DNA from: Pseudomonadota bacterium
GTDB lineage: Bacteria > Myxococcota > Myxococcia > Myxococcales > Anaeromyxobacteraceae
Reading direction: 5' to 3'
NCBI GenBank assembly: GCA_023428085.1
Contig: JAEYZK010000045.1
Span: forward strand, 1-7,962
DNA length: 7,962 bases
Below the pieces are notes generated by a model that was given only the letters and a program-made list of their open reading frames with translations, was not told the DNA's origin and made no database searches. Position numbers and translations under genes: made by a program. Each line of letters opens with the position of its first letter. The stretch's first letter is position 1. This document shows, in pieces, positions 1-5,617 of this stretch.

Positions 1-164
1 CGCCGGGCCCTCGGCTCGAGGCGCTGCTGCTGTCCGCCCGCGCGCTCGCGGCCGCCGGGAGCCGGGAGGAGGCCGTCCAGAGCCTGCGGGAGGCGCTCGC
101 GCTCGACCCGGGCAACTTCCGGGCCCGCGCGCTCCTGGGGCTGCTCGGGGCGCCGGAGGCCTGA
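1..164 (+). CDS. C-terminal end of a TPR-repeat protein (partial)
   Basis: Only the last 53 or so codons are in the window; the reading frame starts at base 3 and ends in TGA at 162-164. The visible peptide has the helix-turn-helix spacing of a tetratricopeptide repeat: an Ala/Leu-rich first helix ending in AAAG, a second helix with the pattern EEAVQSLREALALDPGN, then the start of a further helix and a short Gly/Ala/Pro tail. TPR units usually act as protein-protein interaction scaffolds; nothing here identifies the partner or the rest of the protein. The TPR call rests on this single complete repeat and on clean GC-rich codon usage, so the family is likely but the function is unknown. A GC hairpin starts two bases after the stop. 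Confidence 0.6.
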   Translation, partial: PGPRLEALLLSARALAAAGSREEAVQSLREALALDPGNFRARALLGLLGAPEA

Positions 165-165
165 G

Positions 166-200
166 CCCGGCGGGCGGGCGGTCGCGCGGCCACCGCCGGG
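166..200 (+). terminator. GC-rich stem-loop after the TPR gene
   Basis: CCCGGCGG at 166-173 pairs perfectly with CCGCCGGG at 193-200 (8 bp). The 19-base loop can itself fold, 180-183 pairing with 188-191 (one G-U). It lies directly after the stop at 164 and before the next gene, which fits a terminator. There is no T-tract after it, so an intrinsic terminator of the classic type is not shown; a transcript 3'-end stabiliser is the alternative. Confidence 0.4.
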
Positions 201-260
201 TCCCCGGAGCCGCCGGCCTGGATTTCCCTTCGGCCGCCTTTCGCGGCAACATGGTCCCGC

Positions 261-902
261 ATGGCCGGACGCCGTCCCGCGCGGGAACCCGCGCCTCCCT
301 CCCGCATCGTCACCCCCGCCGGCCGGGCGCCTGCGCCTCCGCGCGCCGCACCCGCGCAGCGCGTGGTCGCGCCTGCGCGCGCCGTCGTGCCGGCGCCTGC
401 GGTGCGGGAGATCCGCGGGCCGATGTTCATCGACACCGCGAGCGGCACGTTCGTGGACCGGCGCCCGCCGCCCCCGACCCTCTCGAAGCGGGCGTTCGAG
501 GCGGAGCTCGACCGGCTGGTCCGCGGGTTCGCGCGCAACGAGGAGAACCCGGGCTCCATCTCGAGCGACACCTGCCGGCGGTGCGTCTCCTGCATGTTCT
601 GCGTGGACTGCGAGGAGTGCTACCGCTGCACGCACTGCACGCGCTGCCGCGCCTCCTCCAACCTGACGCACTGCACGGAGTGCGTCGCGCTGCACGACTG
701 CGCGTACTGCGTCCAGAGCGAGAACTGCACGCGATCGAACTACCTCGTCCTCTGCCGCTCCTGCTCCGAGTGCACGTACTGCTTCGGGTGCGTGGGGCTC
801 GCGAAGGTCGACTTCCACATCCTCAACGTGAAGTACACCCGGAGCGAGTACTTCCGCCTCGTGAAGTCCCTCGAGGAGGAGCTCGGGCTGGCGCGGGAAT
901 AG
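261..902 (+). CDS. Cysteine-ladder protein, function unknown
   Basis: Encodes 213 residues. Residues 1-54 are rich in Pro, Ala and Arg and look disordered. Residues 75-100 are a short polar, partly helical stretch. Residues 105-177 contain 19 cysteines, the first nine at exact three-residue spacing (105, 108, 111, 114, 117, 120, 123, 126, 129), followed by 138, 141, 147, 150, 156, 165, 168, 171, 174, 177. The tail after the cysteines (FGCVGL, then ILNVKYTRSEY) resembles, from memory, the end of uncharacterised Cys-repeat proteins of other bacteria, some carrying the uninformative name 'CaiB/BaiF family'. There is no signal peptide, so it is probably cytoplasmic; metal binding (Zn or Fe-S) is plausible but inferred. 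The start is uncertain: ATG at 261 has no clear ribosome site, and ATG at 423 (residue 55) is an alternative, with GGGAG 12 bases upstream. The 28-base gap to the M23 gene suggests co-transcription. Confidence 0.8.
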   Translation: MAGRRPAREPAPPSRIVTPAGRAPAPPRAAPAQRVVAPARAVVPAPAVREIRGPMFIDTASGTFVDRRPPPPTLSKRAFEAELDRLVRGFARNEENPGSISSDTCRRCVSCMFCVDCEECYRCTHCTRCRASSNLTHCTECVALHDCAYCVQSENCTRSNYLVLCRSCSECTYCFGCVGLAKVDFHILNVKYTRSEYFRLVKSLEEELGLARE

Positions 903-929
903 CCCCCGCCCACCCGGTGTCCTCCCGCC

Positions 930-1838
930 ATGCTCGCCGGCCTCCTCGCCACCCTCCTCCTCGCGGCGCCCGCGGTCGAGCTCGCGCCGCCCGTCGCCCG
1001 CCCCGGCGACGCCGTGCTCGTCCGGGTGACCGGCGCCCCGGAGAGCGCCGGCGCGCCGCAGGGCACCGTCGCGGACCGCGCGCTCGTGTTCTGGCGCGCC
1101 GGCGACGAGTGGCGGGCGCTCGCGGCGCTCCCGTCCGAGCTCGCCCCGGGCGCGCTCCCGGTGCGCGTCCGCGCCGACGGGAGCGCGCTGGAGGCGGCGA
1201 TCGACGTCGTCGATCCCGCGTTCCCGGTCCGGACGCTCACGGTGGCGAAGAAGTTCCTCGCGCCCAGGCCGGCCGTGCAGCGCCGGATGGCCGCCGATCG
1301 GAAGGCCTTCGCCCGCGCCTTCGCGCACGCGTTCGCGCCGCCCCTCTTCCAGGATCGCTTCGACTGGCCGCGGCGCGCGCCCACCTCGGGCCGCTACGGC
1401 GACAAGCGCACGTTCAACGGCACGCGGGCCTCGGTCCACTACGGCCTGGACGTGACCGGCCCGGTCGGCGCGGACATCGCCGCGGCCAACGACGGCGAGG
1501 TGGTGCTCGTCCGCGACGCGTACATGTCGGGCCAGACGGTGGTCCTCTGGCACGGCGCGGACGTGTACACGACCTACTTCCACCTGAGCCGGGTGGACGT
1601 GAAGGTCGGCCAGCGCCTGCGCCGCGGCGCGGTCCTGGGCGGGCTCGGGGCGAGCGGCCGGGTCACCGGCCCGCACCTGCACTGGGGCGTGAAGGTGAAC
1701 GGGCTGTACGTGGACCCGGAGTCGATCCTCGGGATCGACTTCGCGGCGGGGACCGCGCCGCCGCGCAGGGCCGGGCCGCCGGCGCCGCCGCCGGAGACGG
1801 CGGCCGAGGCGCCGGCGGAGCCGGTCGCTCCCCCGTGA
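930..1838 (+). CDS. Secreted M23 family (LytM-type) zinc metallopeptidase
   Basis: 302 residues. An N-terminal hydrophobic segment (residues 1-15, ending in Ala-rich sequence) looks like a signal peptide, so the enzyme acts in the periplasm or outside. Residues about 18-100 form a beta-rich, Ig-like domain. The M23 domain covers about 155-270 and keeps every metal-binding motif: H170 and D174 in HYGLD, H218 in YFHLS, and H249/H251 in GPHLHWG. Enzymes with this set cleave peptide cross-links in peptidoglycan, so a role in cell-wall remodelling is likely; the substrate is not visible. The last 25 residues are a Pro/Ala-rich tail. Domain order (Ig-like, linker helix, M23) matches that of many deltaproteobacterial M23 proteins. 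No strong ribosome site precedes the ATG at 930, but it places the signal peptide correctly. It ends 66 bases before the convergent SuhB gene. Confidence 0.92.
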   Translation: MLAGLLATLLLAAPAVELAPPVARPGDAVLVRVTGAPESAGAPQGTVADRALVFWRAGDEWRALAALPSELAPGALPVRVRADGSALEAAIDVVDPAFPVRTLTVAKKFLAPRPAVQRRMAADRKAFARAFAHAFAPPLFQDRFDWPRRAPTSGRYGDKRTFNGTRASVHYGLDVTGPVGADIAAANDGEVVLVRDAYMSGQTVVLWHGADVYTTYFHLSRVDVKVGQRLRRGAVLGGLGASGRVTGPHLHWGVKVNGLYVDPESILGIDFAAGTAPPRRAGPPAPPPETAAEAPAEPVAPP

Positions 1839-1852
1839 CGCGCCGATCGCGG

Positions 1853-1880
1853 CCGTTCGCCCTGCGCTCAGGGTGAACGG
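1853..1880. terminator. 12-bp stem-loop between convergent genes (possible REP-like palindrome)
   Basis: Bases 1853-1864 pair with 1869-1880 over 12 positions, with a single G-U wobble (1859/1874) and a four-base loop CGCT. It lies between the stop of the M23 gene (1838) and the stop of the convergent SuhB gene (1905), so it could end transcription from both sides. No T-tract follows on either strand. The right arm GCTCAGGGTGAACGG resembles a dispersed intergenic palindrome common in many GC-rich bacteria; this resemblance is from memory. Confidence 0.55.
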
Positions 1881-1904
1881 AGCCGACGGGGGGCTCGGGC
1901 TGGT

Positions 1905-2696
1905 TCACGGCGATCGTTTGATGACGTCGAGCATGGGCTGGAACACGCCCGGCGCGGCGGCGAGGATGTCCCCGCTGGCGAGCATCCCGTCGGCGCCCTC
2001 GAGGTCGGTGACGATCCCGCCCGCCTCGCGCACCATCAGGATGCCGGCGGCGACGTCCCAGGCGTGGAGCCGCTCCTCCCAGAAGCCGTCGAAGCGGCCC
2101 GCCGCGACGTAGGCGAGGTCGAGCGCGGCGCTGCCCAGGCGGCGGATGCTCTGCGCCCGCTCGGTGAAGCTCCCGAACACGCGGAGCGCGTACGCGGCGT
2201 TCTGGTGCGAGTCGTAGGCGAACCCCGTGACGAGCAGCGCGTCGCGGAGCTTCGCGCAGCCGGAGACGTGGAGCCGCGCGTCCCCGAGGAACGCACCCCC
2301 GCCCCGGGCGGCGGTGAAGAGCTCCCCGCGCAAGGGATCGAGGATGGCCCCGGCGACGAGCCCCGCCCCGTCGGCGACCCCCACCGTGACCGAGAAGTGC
2401 GGGATCCCGTGGGCGTAGTTGGTGGTGCCGTCGAGCGGATCGACGTAGAAGCGGAGCTCCGACCCCTCGCGCGCCGCGTGCTCGCCCGACTCCTCCGCCG
2501 TGACGGCGGCGGCGGGGAACCGCTCGCGGAGGAAGCCGAGGACCGCCGCCTCGCTGGCCCGGTCGGCGTCGGTCACGAGGTCGATGGACCCCTTGCGCTC
2601 GATCGTGCGCGGCTGGCCGAACTTCTCCGCCAGGATCCTTCCGCCGCGGCGCACCGCCTCGACGCACGCGTCCCTCAGCTCCGTCGCCATCCGCAT
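1905..2696 (-). CDS. suhB: Inositol-1-monophosphatase family phosphatase (SuhB-like)
   Basis: 263 residues, the usual length for the family. It hydrolyses inositol-1-phosphate or related sugar phosphates using Mg2+ in the cytoplasm; bacterial SuhB may also act on transcription antitermination, which cannot be judged here. The signature residues are intact: D43 in LVTDAD, E68 in AEESG, D86 and D89 in DPLDGTTNY (residues 86-94), and D214 in AWDVAAG. The GSAALDLAYVAAGRFDGFWE stretch before the last motif is also typical. The family includes fructose-1,6-bisphosphatases and 3'-phosphoadenosine phosphatases (CysQ), so the substrate is uncertain, but overall resemblance favours SuhB. The ATG at 2696 has GGAG 8 bases upstream, better placed than for the second ATG at 2690. 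The leader contains two G-quadruplex-type tracts. Confidence 0.93.
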   Translation of the reverse strand: MRMATELRDACVEAVRRGGRILAEKFGQPRTIERKGSIDLVTDADRASEAAVLGFLRERFPAAAVTAEESGEHAAREGSELRFYVDPLDGTTNYAHGIPHFSVTVGVADGAGLVAGAILDPLRGELFTAARGGGAFLGDARLHVSGCAKLRDALLVTGFAYDSHQNAAYALRVFGSFTERAQSIRRLGSAALDLAYVAAGRFDGFWEERLHAWDVAAGILMVREAGGIVTDLEGADGMLASGDILAAAPGVFQPMLDVIKRSP

Positions 2697-2708
2697 GTCC
2701 CTTTCTCC
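2697..2708 (-). promoter_or_regulatory. Ribosome binding site of the SuhB-like gene
   Basis: On the minus strand GGAGAAAGGGAC runs directly into ATG at 2696; GGAG (2708-2705) is 8 bases from this start. It supports 2696 over the in-frame ATG at 2690, which would have 14 bases of spacing. Confidence 0.65.
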
Positions 2709-2715
2709 ACGACCA

Positions 2716-2739
2716 CCCCGAGCCCGAGCCCGAGCCCGA
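2716..2739 (-). repeat. Hexamer tandem repeat with G-quadruplex pattern in the SuhB leader
   Basis: The plus strand carries CCCGAG three times in a row followed by CCCGA (2717-2739). On the minus strand this reads as four GGG tracts separated by CTC, which matches the canonical intramolecular G-quadruplex pattern with three-base loops. It lies 20 bases upstream of the SuhB start, inside the likely 5' leader. Whether it folds is not shown; at this base composition simple repeats also arise by slippage. Confidence 0.65.
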
Positions 2740-2746
2740 AAGGATA

Positions 2747-2765
2747 CCCGGCCCGAACCCTCCCC
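2747..2765 (-). other. Second G-quadruplex motif upstream of the SuhB-like gene
   Basis: On the minus strand the tracts are GGG-A-GGG-TTC-GGG-CC-GGG (plus-strand C-tracts at 62-64, 58-60, 52-54 and 47-49 of the 2700s). All loops are three bases or shorter, the form expected to be most stable. It sits 8 bases beyond the hexamer repeat, so the two motifs lie in tandem in the divergent region. Confidence 0.5.
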
Positions 2766-2818
2766 GCACCGGGCGGCGGCGGCGGCACGCGGTCGCGGCG
2801 CCCGGAGCGAACGCTTGC

Positions 2819-2824
2819 TAGACT
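2819..2824 (+). promoter_or_regulatory. Possible -10 element of the small membrane gene
   Basis: TAGACT matches the -10 consensus at its first two and last positions and lies 6 bases before the ATG at 2831. Transcription would then begin at or near the start codon, giving a leaderless message, which agrees with the absence of a ribosome site. No good -35 is visible, so this is weak. Confidence 0.25.
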
Positions 2825-2830
2825 GCGGCC

Positions 2831-3094
2831 ATGCTCAAGGCCATGGCCGTGCTCCGGTCGCTCTTCCTCGTGTTCATCGTCGGCTACACGGTGCGTGCCA
2901 TGCCGTGGTTCAACACGGTCTCGCGCACGTTCGACGAACAGTACGCCCGCTGCTCGGCCGCGCTCGACCTCCTCATCCGCGCGGCCTGGTTCGCGGTCGG
3001 GTGGATCGCGTTCGAGACGGCGATCGGCTGGTGGATGGCCGTCCGGAGCAGCAGGAAGACTCCAGCCCCGGCCCCGACGCCCACCGGCCCGTAG
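2831..3094 (+). CDS. Small two-helix inner-membrane protein, unknown function
   Basis: 87 residues that I do not recognise. Two hydrophobic segments are visible: residues about 6-24 and about 47-71, the second rich in Trp, Phe and Ala. Between them lies a polar stretch with the single cysteine (C41, in YARCSAALD). The C-terminus is basic and then Pro-rich (residues 73-87). This suggests a helical hairpin in the cytoplasmic membrane with both ends on the same side. Third codon positions are almost all G or C, as in neighbouring genes, which supports real coding. It ends 7 bases before the deacetylase start, so the two are probably one transcript; a membrane partner for the downstream enzyme is possible but unproven. 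The ATG at 2843 (residue 5) is an alternative start. Confidence 0.65.
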   Translation: MLKAMAVLRSLFLVFIVGYTVRAMPWFNTVSRTFDEQYARCSAALDLLIRAAWFAVGWIAFETAIGWWMAVRSSRKTPAPAPTPTGP

Positions 3095-3101
3095 ATCGCG
3101 C

Positions 3102-4862
3102 ATGCGCCCTCGCGCCCTCCTGTACCGGGCCCGGAGCTGGCTCCACCGGCGCGAGGTCACCGTCTGGTACGACCCGCGGTACCGGCTCCCCCTCTCCGGC
3201 CTCGAGTCCACGGCCGGGATGGAGCCGCGCCGCGCCGACTACGCGATCTGGTGGCTGCGCGAGGCGCGCGCGGTCGCGGCGTCCGCGATCCGCACGCCGC
3301 GGCGCGTCTCGTACGAGGACCTCGCGCGCGTCCACACGCCCGAGCTGCTCGAGGCGCTCGGCCGGCCGGAGCGGCTCGCCCACGTGTTCGCCGTCGATCC
3401 GTCGGACGTGCCCGTGGACGAGCTCATGATGTCCGTCCGGCTCGCCTGCGGGGCGACGGTCGCCGCCGCGCGCGAGACGCTCCGCACCCGCGCCCCGGCG
3501 CTCAACCTGCTGGGCGGCTTCCACCACGCGGGCCCCGGGTCGATGGGCGGGTTCTGCCCGGTGAACGACGTGGCGGTCGCGGTGAAGGCCGTCCGGGCCG
3601 AGGGGTTCGCCGGGCGCGTCGCCGTGCTCGACCTCGACGCCCACCCGCCCGACGGCGTCGCCGCCTGCCTGGCCGGGGATCCCGACGTGTGGATCGGGTC
3701 GATCTCGGGCTCGGACTGGGGGCCGCTCCCGGGGGTGGACGAGACGCTGCTGCCGGAGGGCGCAGGCGACGCGACCTACCTCGAGGCGCTCGGCGCGCTC
3801 CTCGCCCGGATGCCGCGGCCGCAGCTCGCGTTCGTGATCGCGGGCGGCGACGTCCTCGCCGGGGATCGCATGGGCCGGCTCGGCCTCACGCTCGGCGGCG
3901 CCCGCGAGCGCGACCTCGTCGCCGCCATGGAGCTCGAGGGCGTGCCGACGGTCTGGCTCCCGGGCGGCGGCTACTCGCGGCGTGCCTGGCGCGCGCTGGC
4001 GGGGACGGGCATGGCGGTGGCGGCGGGCTCGCAGGAGCCGATCCCGGAGCGCTACGACCCGCTCTCCGCGCGGTTCGCGGTGGTGTCGCGGGAGCTCTCG
4101 CCCGACCAGCTCTCCGACGACGGCGAGCTCACCGCCGAGGACCTCGAGGAGGCGCTCGGCCTCCGGAGCGGCCGGCAGCGGCTCCTGCTCGGCTTCTACA
4201 CGGCGTCGGGCCTCGAGCACGCGCTCTTCCGCTACGGGATCTTCGAGCAGATCGAGCGGCTCGGCTACCGGCACTTCCGCGTCGCGTTCGACACGGCGGG
4301 GCTCGGCGAGCGGGCGCGGCTCTACGGGGAGGCGGACGCGAAGGAGCACCTGCTCGTGGAGGTGATCCTGGAGCGGCGGCGCATCGCGCTCCCCGCCGGC
4401 GGCGGCGAGGCGGACGTGCTGTACGTCCACTGGCTGTCCCTGCGCAACCCGCGCGCGCAGTTCAGCGATCGGCGGCCGCGGCTGCCGGGCCAGGACGTGC
4501 CCGGGCTCGGGCTCGCCCGCGAGGCGGGCTACATGCTCTCGCGCATGGCCGTGCGGCTGGGGCTCGCCGGCGTCGTGATCCGCCCGGCGCACTACCACAT
4601 GGCGTACGCGTGCCGCCACGAGTTCGCCTTCCTCGATCCGCTGCGCCAGGGCCGGTTCGAGGCGCTCGTGCGCGACCTCGGCCGGCGCTCGCTGCTCGAG
4701 GCGACGACGGCCATGGCCGAGGGCCGGGTGCGGCTGAACGGGGAGCCCTACACCTGGGAGGCGGACGAGATGGCCTACTGGCTCCGGCCGCGCCCCGCGA
4801 CGGACCCGGCGGCGGCGGAGGCGCGCGAGCGCGCGCGGTTCACGCTCGTCGAGCCCGACTGA
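3102..4862 (+). CDS. Class IV (HDAC11-like) deacetylase fused to an uncharacterised C-terminal domain
   Basis: 586 residues. Residues about 15-310 are a complete HDAC-superfamily domain, closest in motif pattern to class IV: YDPRY...GLE near residues 23-35, GGFHHA with the catalytic His pair H141/H142, GGFCPVNDVAVA, DLDAH with zinc ligands D179 and H181, AGGD with the third ligand D250 followed by GDRMGRLGLT, and GGGY with catalytic Y291. The expected activity is hydrolysis of acyl groups from lysine or small amines; human HDAC11 prefers long-chain acyl groups, but the substrate here is unknown. The family usually needs about 300 residues, so the 260-residue C-terminal half (about 325-586) is extra. 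It contains LPGQDVPGLGLAREAG (461-476), PAHYHMAY (495-502) and FLDPLRQGRFEAL (510-522), which look like conserved motifs of a separate fold. The start at 3102 is the first ATG after the upstream gene's stop and keeps the YDPRY motif; no clear ribosome site precedes it. Confidence 0.9.
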   Translation: MRPRALLYRARSWLHRREVTVWYDPRYRLPLSGLESTAGMEPRRADYAIWWLREARAVAASAIRTPRRVSYEDLARVHTPELLEALGRPERLAHVFAVDPSDVPVDELMMSVRLACGATVAAARETLRTRAPALNLLGGFHHAGPGSMGGFCPVNDVAVAVKAVRAEGFAGRVAVLDLDAHPPDGVAACLAGDPDVWIGSISGSDWGPLPGVDETLLPEGAGDATYLEALGALLARMPRPQLAFVIAGGDVLAGDRMGRLGLTLGGARERDLVAAMELEGVPTVWLPGGGYSRRAWRALAGTGMAVAAGSQEPIPERYDPLSARFAVVSRELSPDQLSDDGELTAEDLEEALGLRSGRQRLLLGFYTASGLEHALFRYGIFEQIERLGYRHFRVAFDTAGLGERARLYGEADAKEHLLVEVILERRRIALPAGGGEADVLYVHWLSLRNPRAQFSDRRPRLPGQDVPGLGLAREAGYMLSRMAVRLGLAGVVIRPAHYHMAYACRHEFAFLDPLRQGRFEALVRDLGRRSLLEATTAMAEGRVRLNGEPYTWEADEMAYWLRPRPATDPAAAEARERARFTLVEPD

Positions 4863-4867
4863 TCGGG
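4854..4867. terminator. Short stem-loop between convergent genes
   Basis: CCCGA (4854-4858) and TCGGG (4863-4867) form a 5-bp stem with loop CTGA, overlapping the deacetylase stop codon. Only 19 bases separate this stop from the end of the convergent thioredoxin gene. The stem is short and has no T-tract, so a terminator role is tentative. Confidence 0.25.
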
Positions 4868-4881
4868 ACCGCTCGATCGCC

Positions 4882-5394
4882 TCACGGCTCCGCGAGCAGG
4901 GCCTTCACGTCCGCCGCGACCCGCTCCTCCACGTGCGCGTCGTAGCCGACGTGGACGTGCCGGACGACGCCGCGCCGATCGACGAGGATCGTCGTCGGCA
5001 GCCGCTCGATCCCGAGCGGGCGGGCGGCGGCGTCGCCCCCGGGATCCCAGAGGACCGGGAACTCCACCCCGAGGCCGCTCACGAACCCCTCGACCGCAGC
5101 GCGCTCCTCGTCCACCGCGACGCCGTACGCGACGAGGCCCCGCGCGCCCAGCTCCCGCGCGAGCGCCCCGAGGTGCGGGAGCTGCACCCGGCACGGGTCG
5201 CACCAGGAGGCGAAGAAGTCCACGACCACGACGCGCCCCGGCGCCTCGACGCGGACCTCCGTCCCGGCGAGGTCGGGCGCGGAGAGCGCGAGCGGCTTCC
5301 CCGCGAGCGGGGGAACCTGGGCGGTGGGTCGAGGCCGCGCGGCCGTGCAGGCGGCGAGGAGTGCGAAGGCGAGGGCAAGCGCTCGGGTCACCAC
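4882..5394 (-). CDS. Thioredoxin-fold lipoprotein (TlpA/ResA-like thiol-disulfide reductase)
   Basis: 170 residues. The N-terminus is a lipoprotein signal: a hydrophobic run ending in LAAC with the lipidated cysteine at C16, so the protein is membrane-anchored in the cell envelope. The thioredoxin domain spans about 28-168. It has the active site WCDPC (C65, C68) after the strand VVVVDFFAS and the cis-proline in LPTT (P133), as in the TlpA/ResA/AhpC-TSA group. These enzymes reduce disulfides outside the cytoplasm, often keeping apocytochrome haem-binding cysteines reduced. It is divergent from a barrel/multiheme cytochrome pair, which fits such a role but is inference; a general envelope reductase is equally possible. 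The start is GTG at 5394 or GTG at 5391; AGGA at 5402-5399 (minus strand) is 4 or 7 bases away, slightly favouring the second. Confidence 0.88.
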   Translation of the reverse strand: MVTRALALAFALLAACTAARPRPTAQVPPLAGKPLALSAPDLAGTEVRVEAPGRVVVVDFFASWCDPCRVQLPHLGALARELGARGLVAYGVAVDEERAAVEGFVSGLGVEFPVLWDPGGDAAARPLGIERLPTTILVDRRGVVRHVHVGYDAHVEERVAADVKALLAEP

Positions 5395-5443
5395 CGGATC
5401 CTATCGGCCCCCGCCCGCCCCCGCCTGGTTCCAGGTCCGGCCG

Positions 5444-5467
5444 CCCTCCCCGAGCCCGAGCCCGCCC
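5444..5467 (-). repeat. G-quadruplex-type hexamer repeat upstream of the thioredoxin gene
   Basis: On the minus strand five G-tracts follow each other: GGG-C-GGG-CTC-GGG-CTC-GGGG-A-GGG. The core GGGCTC unit is the same hexamer found before the SuhB-like gene at 2716-2739. It lies 50 bases upstream of the GTG start at 5394, with a further G-rich stretch (5408-5422) between. Confidence 0.6.
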
Positions 5468-5584
5468 AAGGCGCAAGCCGGAGCATCCGGCGGCAGCGCC
5501 GGGGTGTTCACGATGCGTGCTCCGAACCGACACTTACCCGCGCACGCGAAAGCGCAAATTTTACGGGGGGCTTCCCGGGTCCTC

Positions 5585-5598
5585 TTGACCTGAAGCAA
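5585..5598 (+). promoter_or_regulatory. Candidate FNR/CRP-family site upstream of the barrel-cytochrome operon
   Basis: TTGACCTGAAGCAA matches the FNR consensus TTGAT-N4-ATCAA at 8 of 10 defined positions. Its left half, TTGACC, also resembles a -35 hexamer. A possible -10, TGTAAT, lies at 5618-5623. The distance from the palindrome centre to that -10 is about 3 bases shorter than in a classic class II FNR promoter, so the assignment is tentative. Confidence 0.3.
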
Positions 5599-5617
5599 GA
5601 TAGCATCGGTCCGCCTG

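Noticed and set aside
573..791. Haem-binding sites in the cysteine-ladder protein
   Set aside because: C123-x2-C126 and similar pairs are not followed by His in CxxCH form, and there is no signal peptide for export to the haem-attachment site.
261..902. CoA-transferase (CaiB/BaiF) function for the cysteine-ladder protein
   Set aside because: Real CaiB/BaiF enzymes are about 400 residues with no cysteine ladder; nothing in this sequence supports that reaction, so the name should not be transferred.
251..1876. Long plus-strand open frame (541 codons) across the cysteine-ladder and M23 genes
   Set aside because: It is Arg/Ala/Pro-rich with no recognisable motif, while the overlapping frames encode a cysteine ladder and an M23 domain with all its ligands. 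High GC content leaves few stop codons in wrong frames.
2064..3101. Upstream extension of the deacetylase frame to 2064
   Set aside because: The extension runs antisense to the SuhB-like gene and across the small membrane gene and has low-complexity composition; the ATG at 3102 gives a normal HDAC N-terminus.
2973..4619. Minus-strand open frame (548 codons) opposite the deacetylase
   Set aside because: Composition is typical of an antisense shadow (Arg, Glu, His, Pro-rich) and it covers a gene with complete HDAC motifs.
3251..4945. Second plus-strand open frame (564 codons) inside the deacetylase gene
   Set aside because: Almost entirely Arg, Ala, Gly and Pro; an out-of-frame reading of the true gene.
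5541..5600. Possible GEMM-type cyclic dinucleotide riboswitch before the barrel-cytochrome operon
   Set aside because: A GAAA-capped hairpin and GCAAA are present, and such riboswitches control cytochromes in Geobacter, but the second helix and the conserved GACGCAAAGCC segment are missing.
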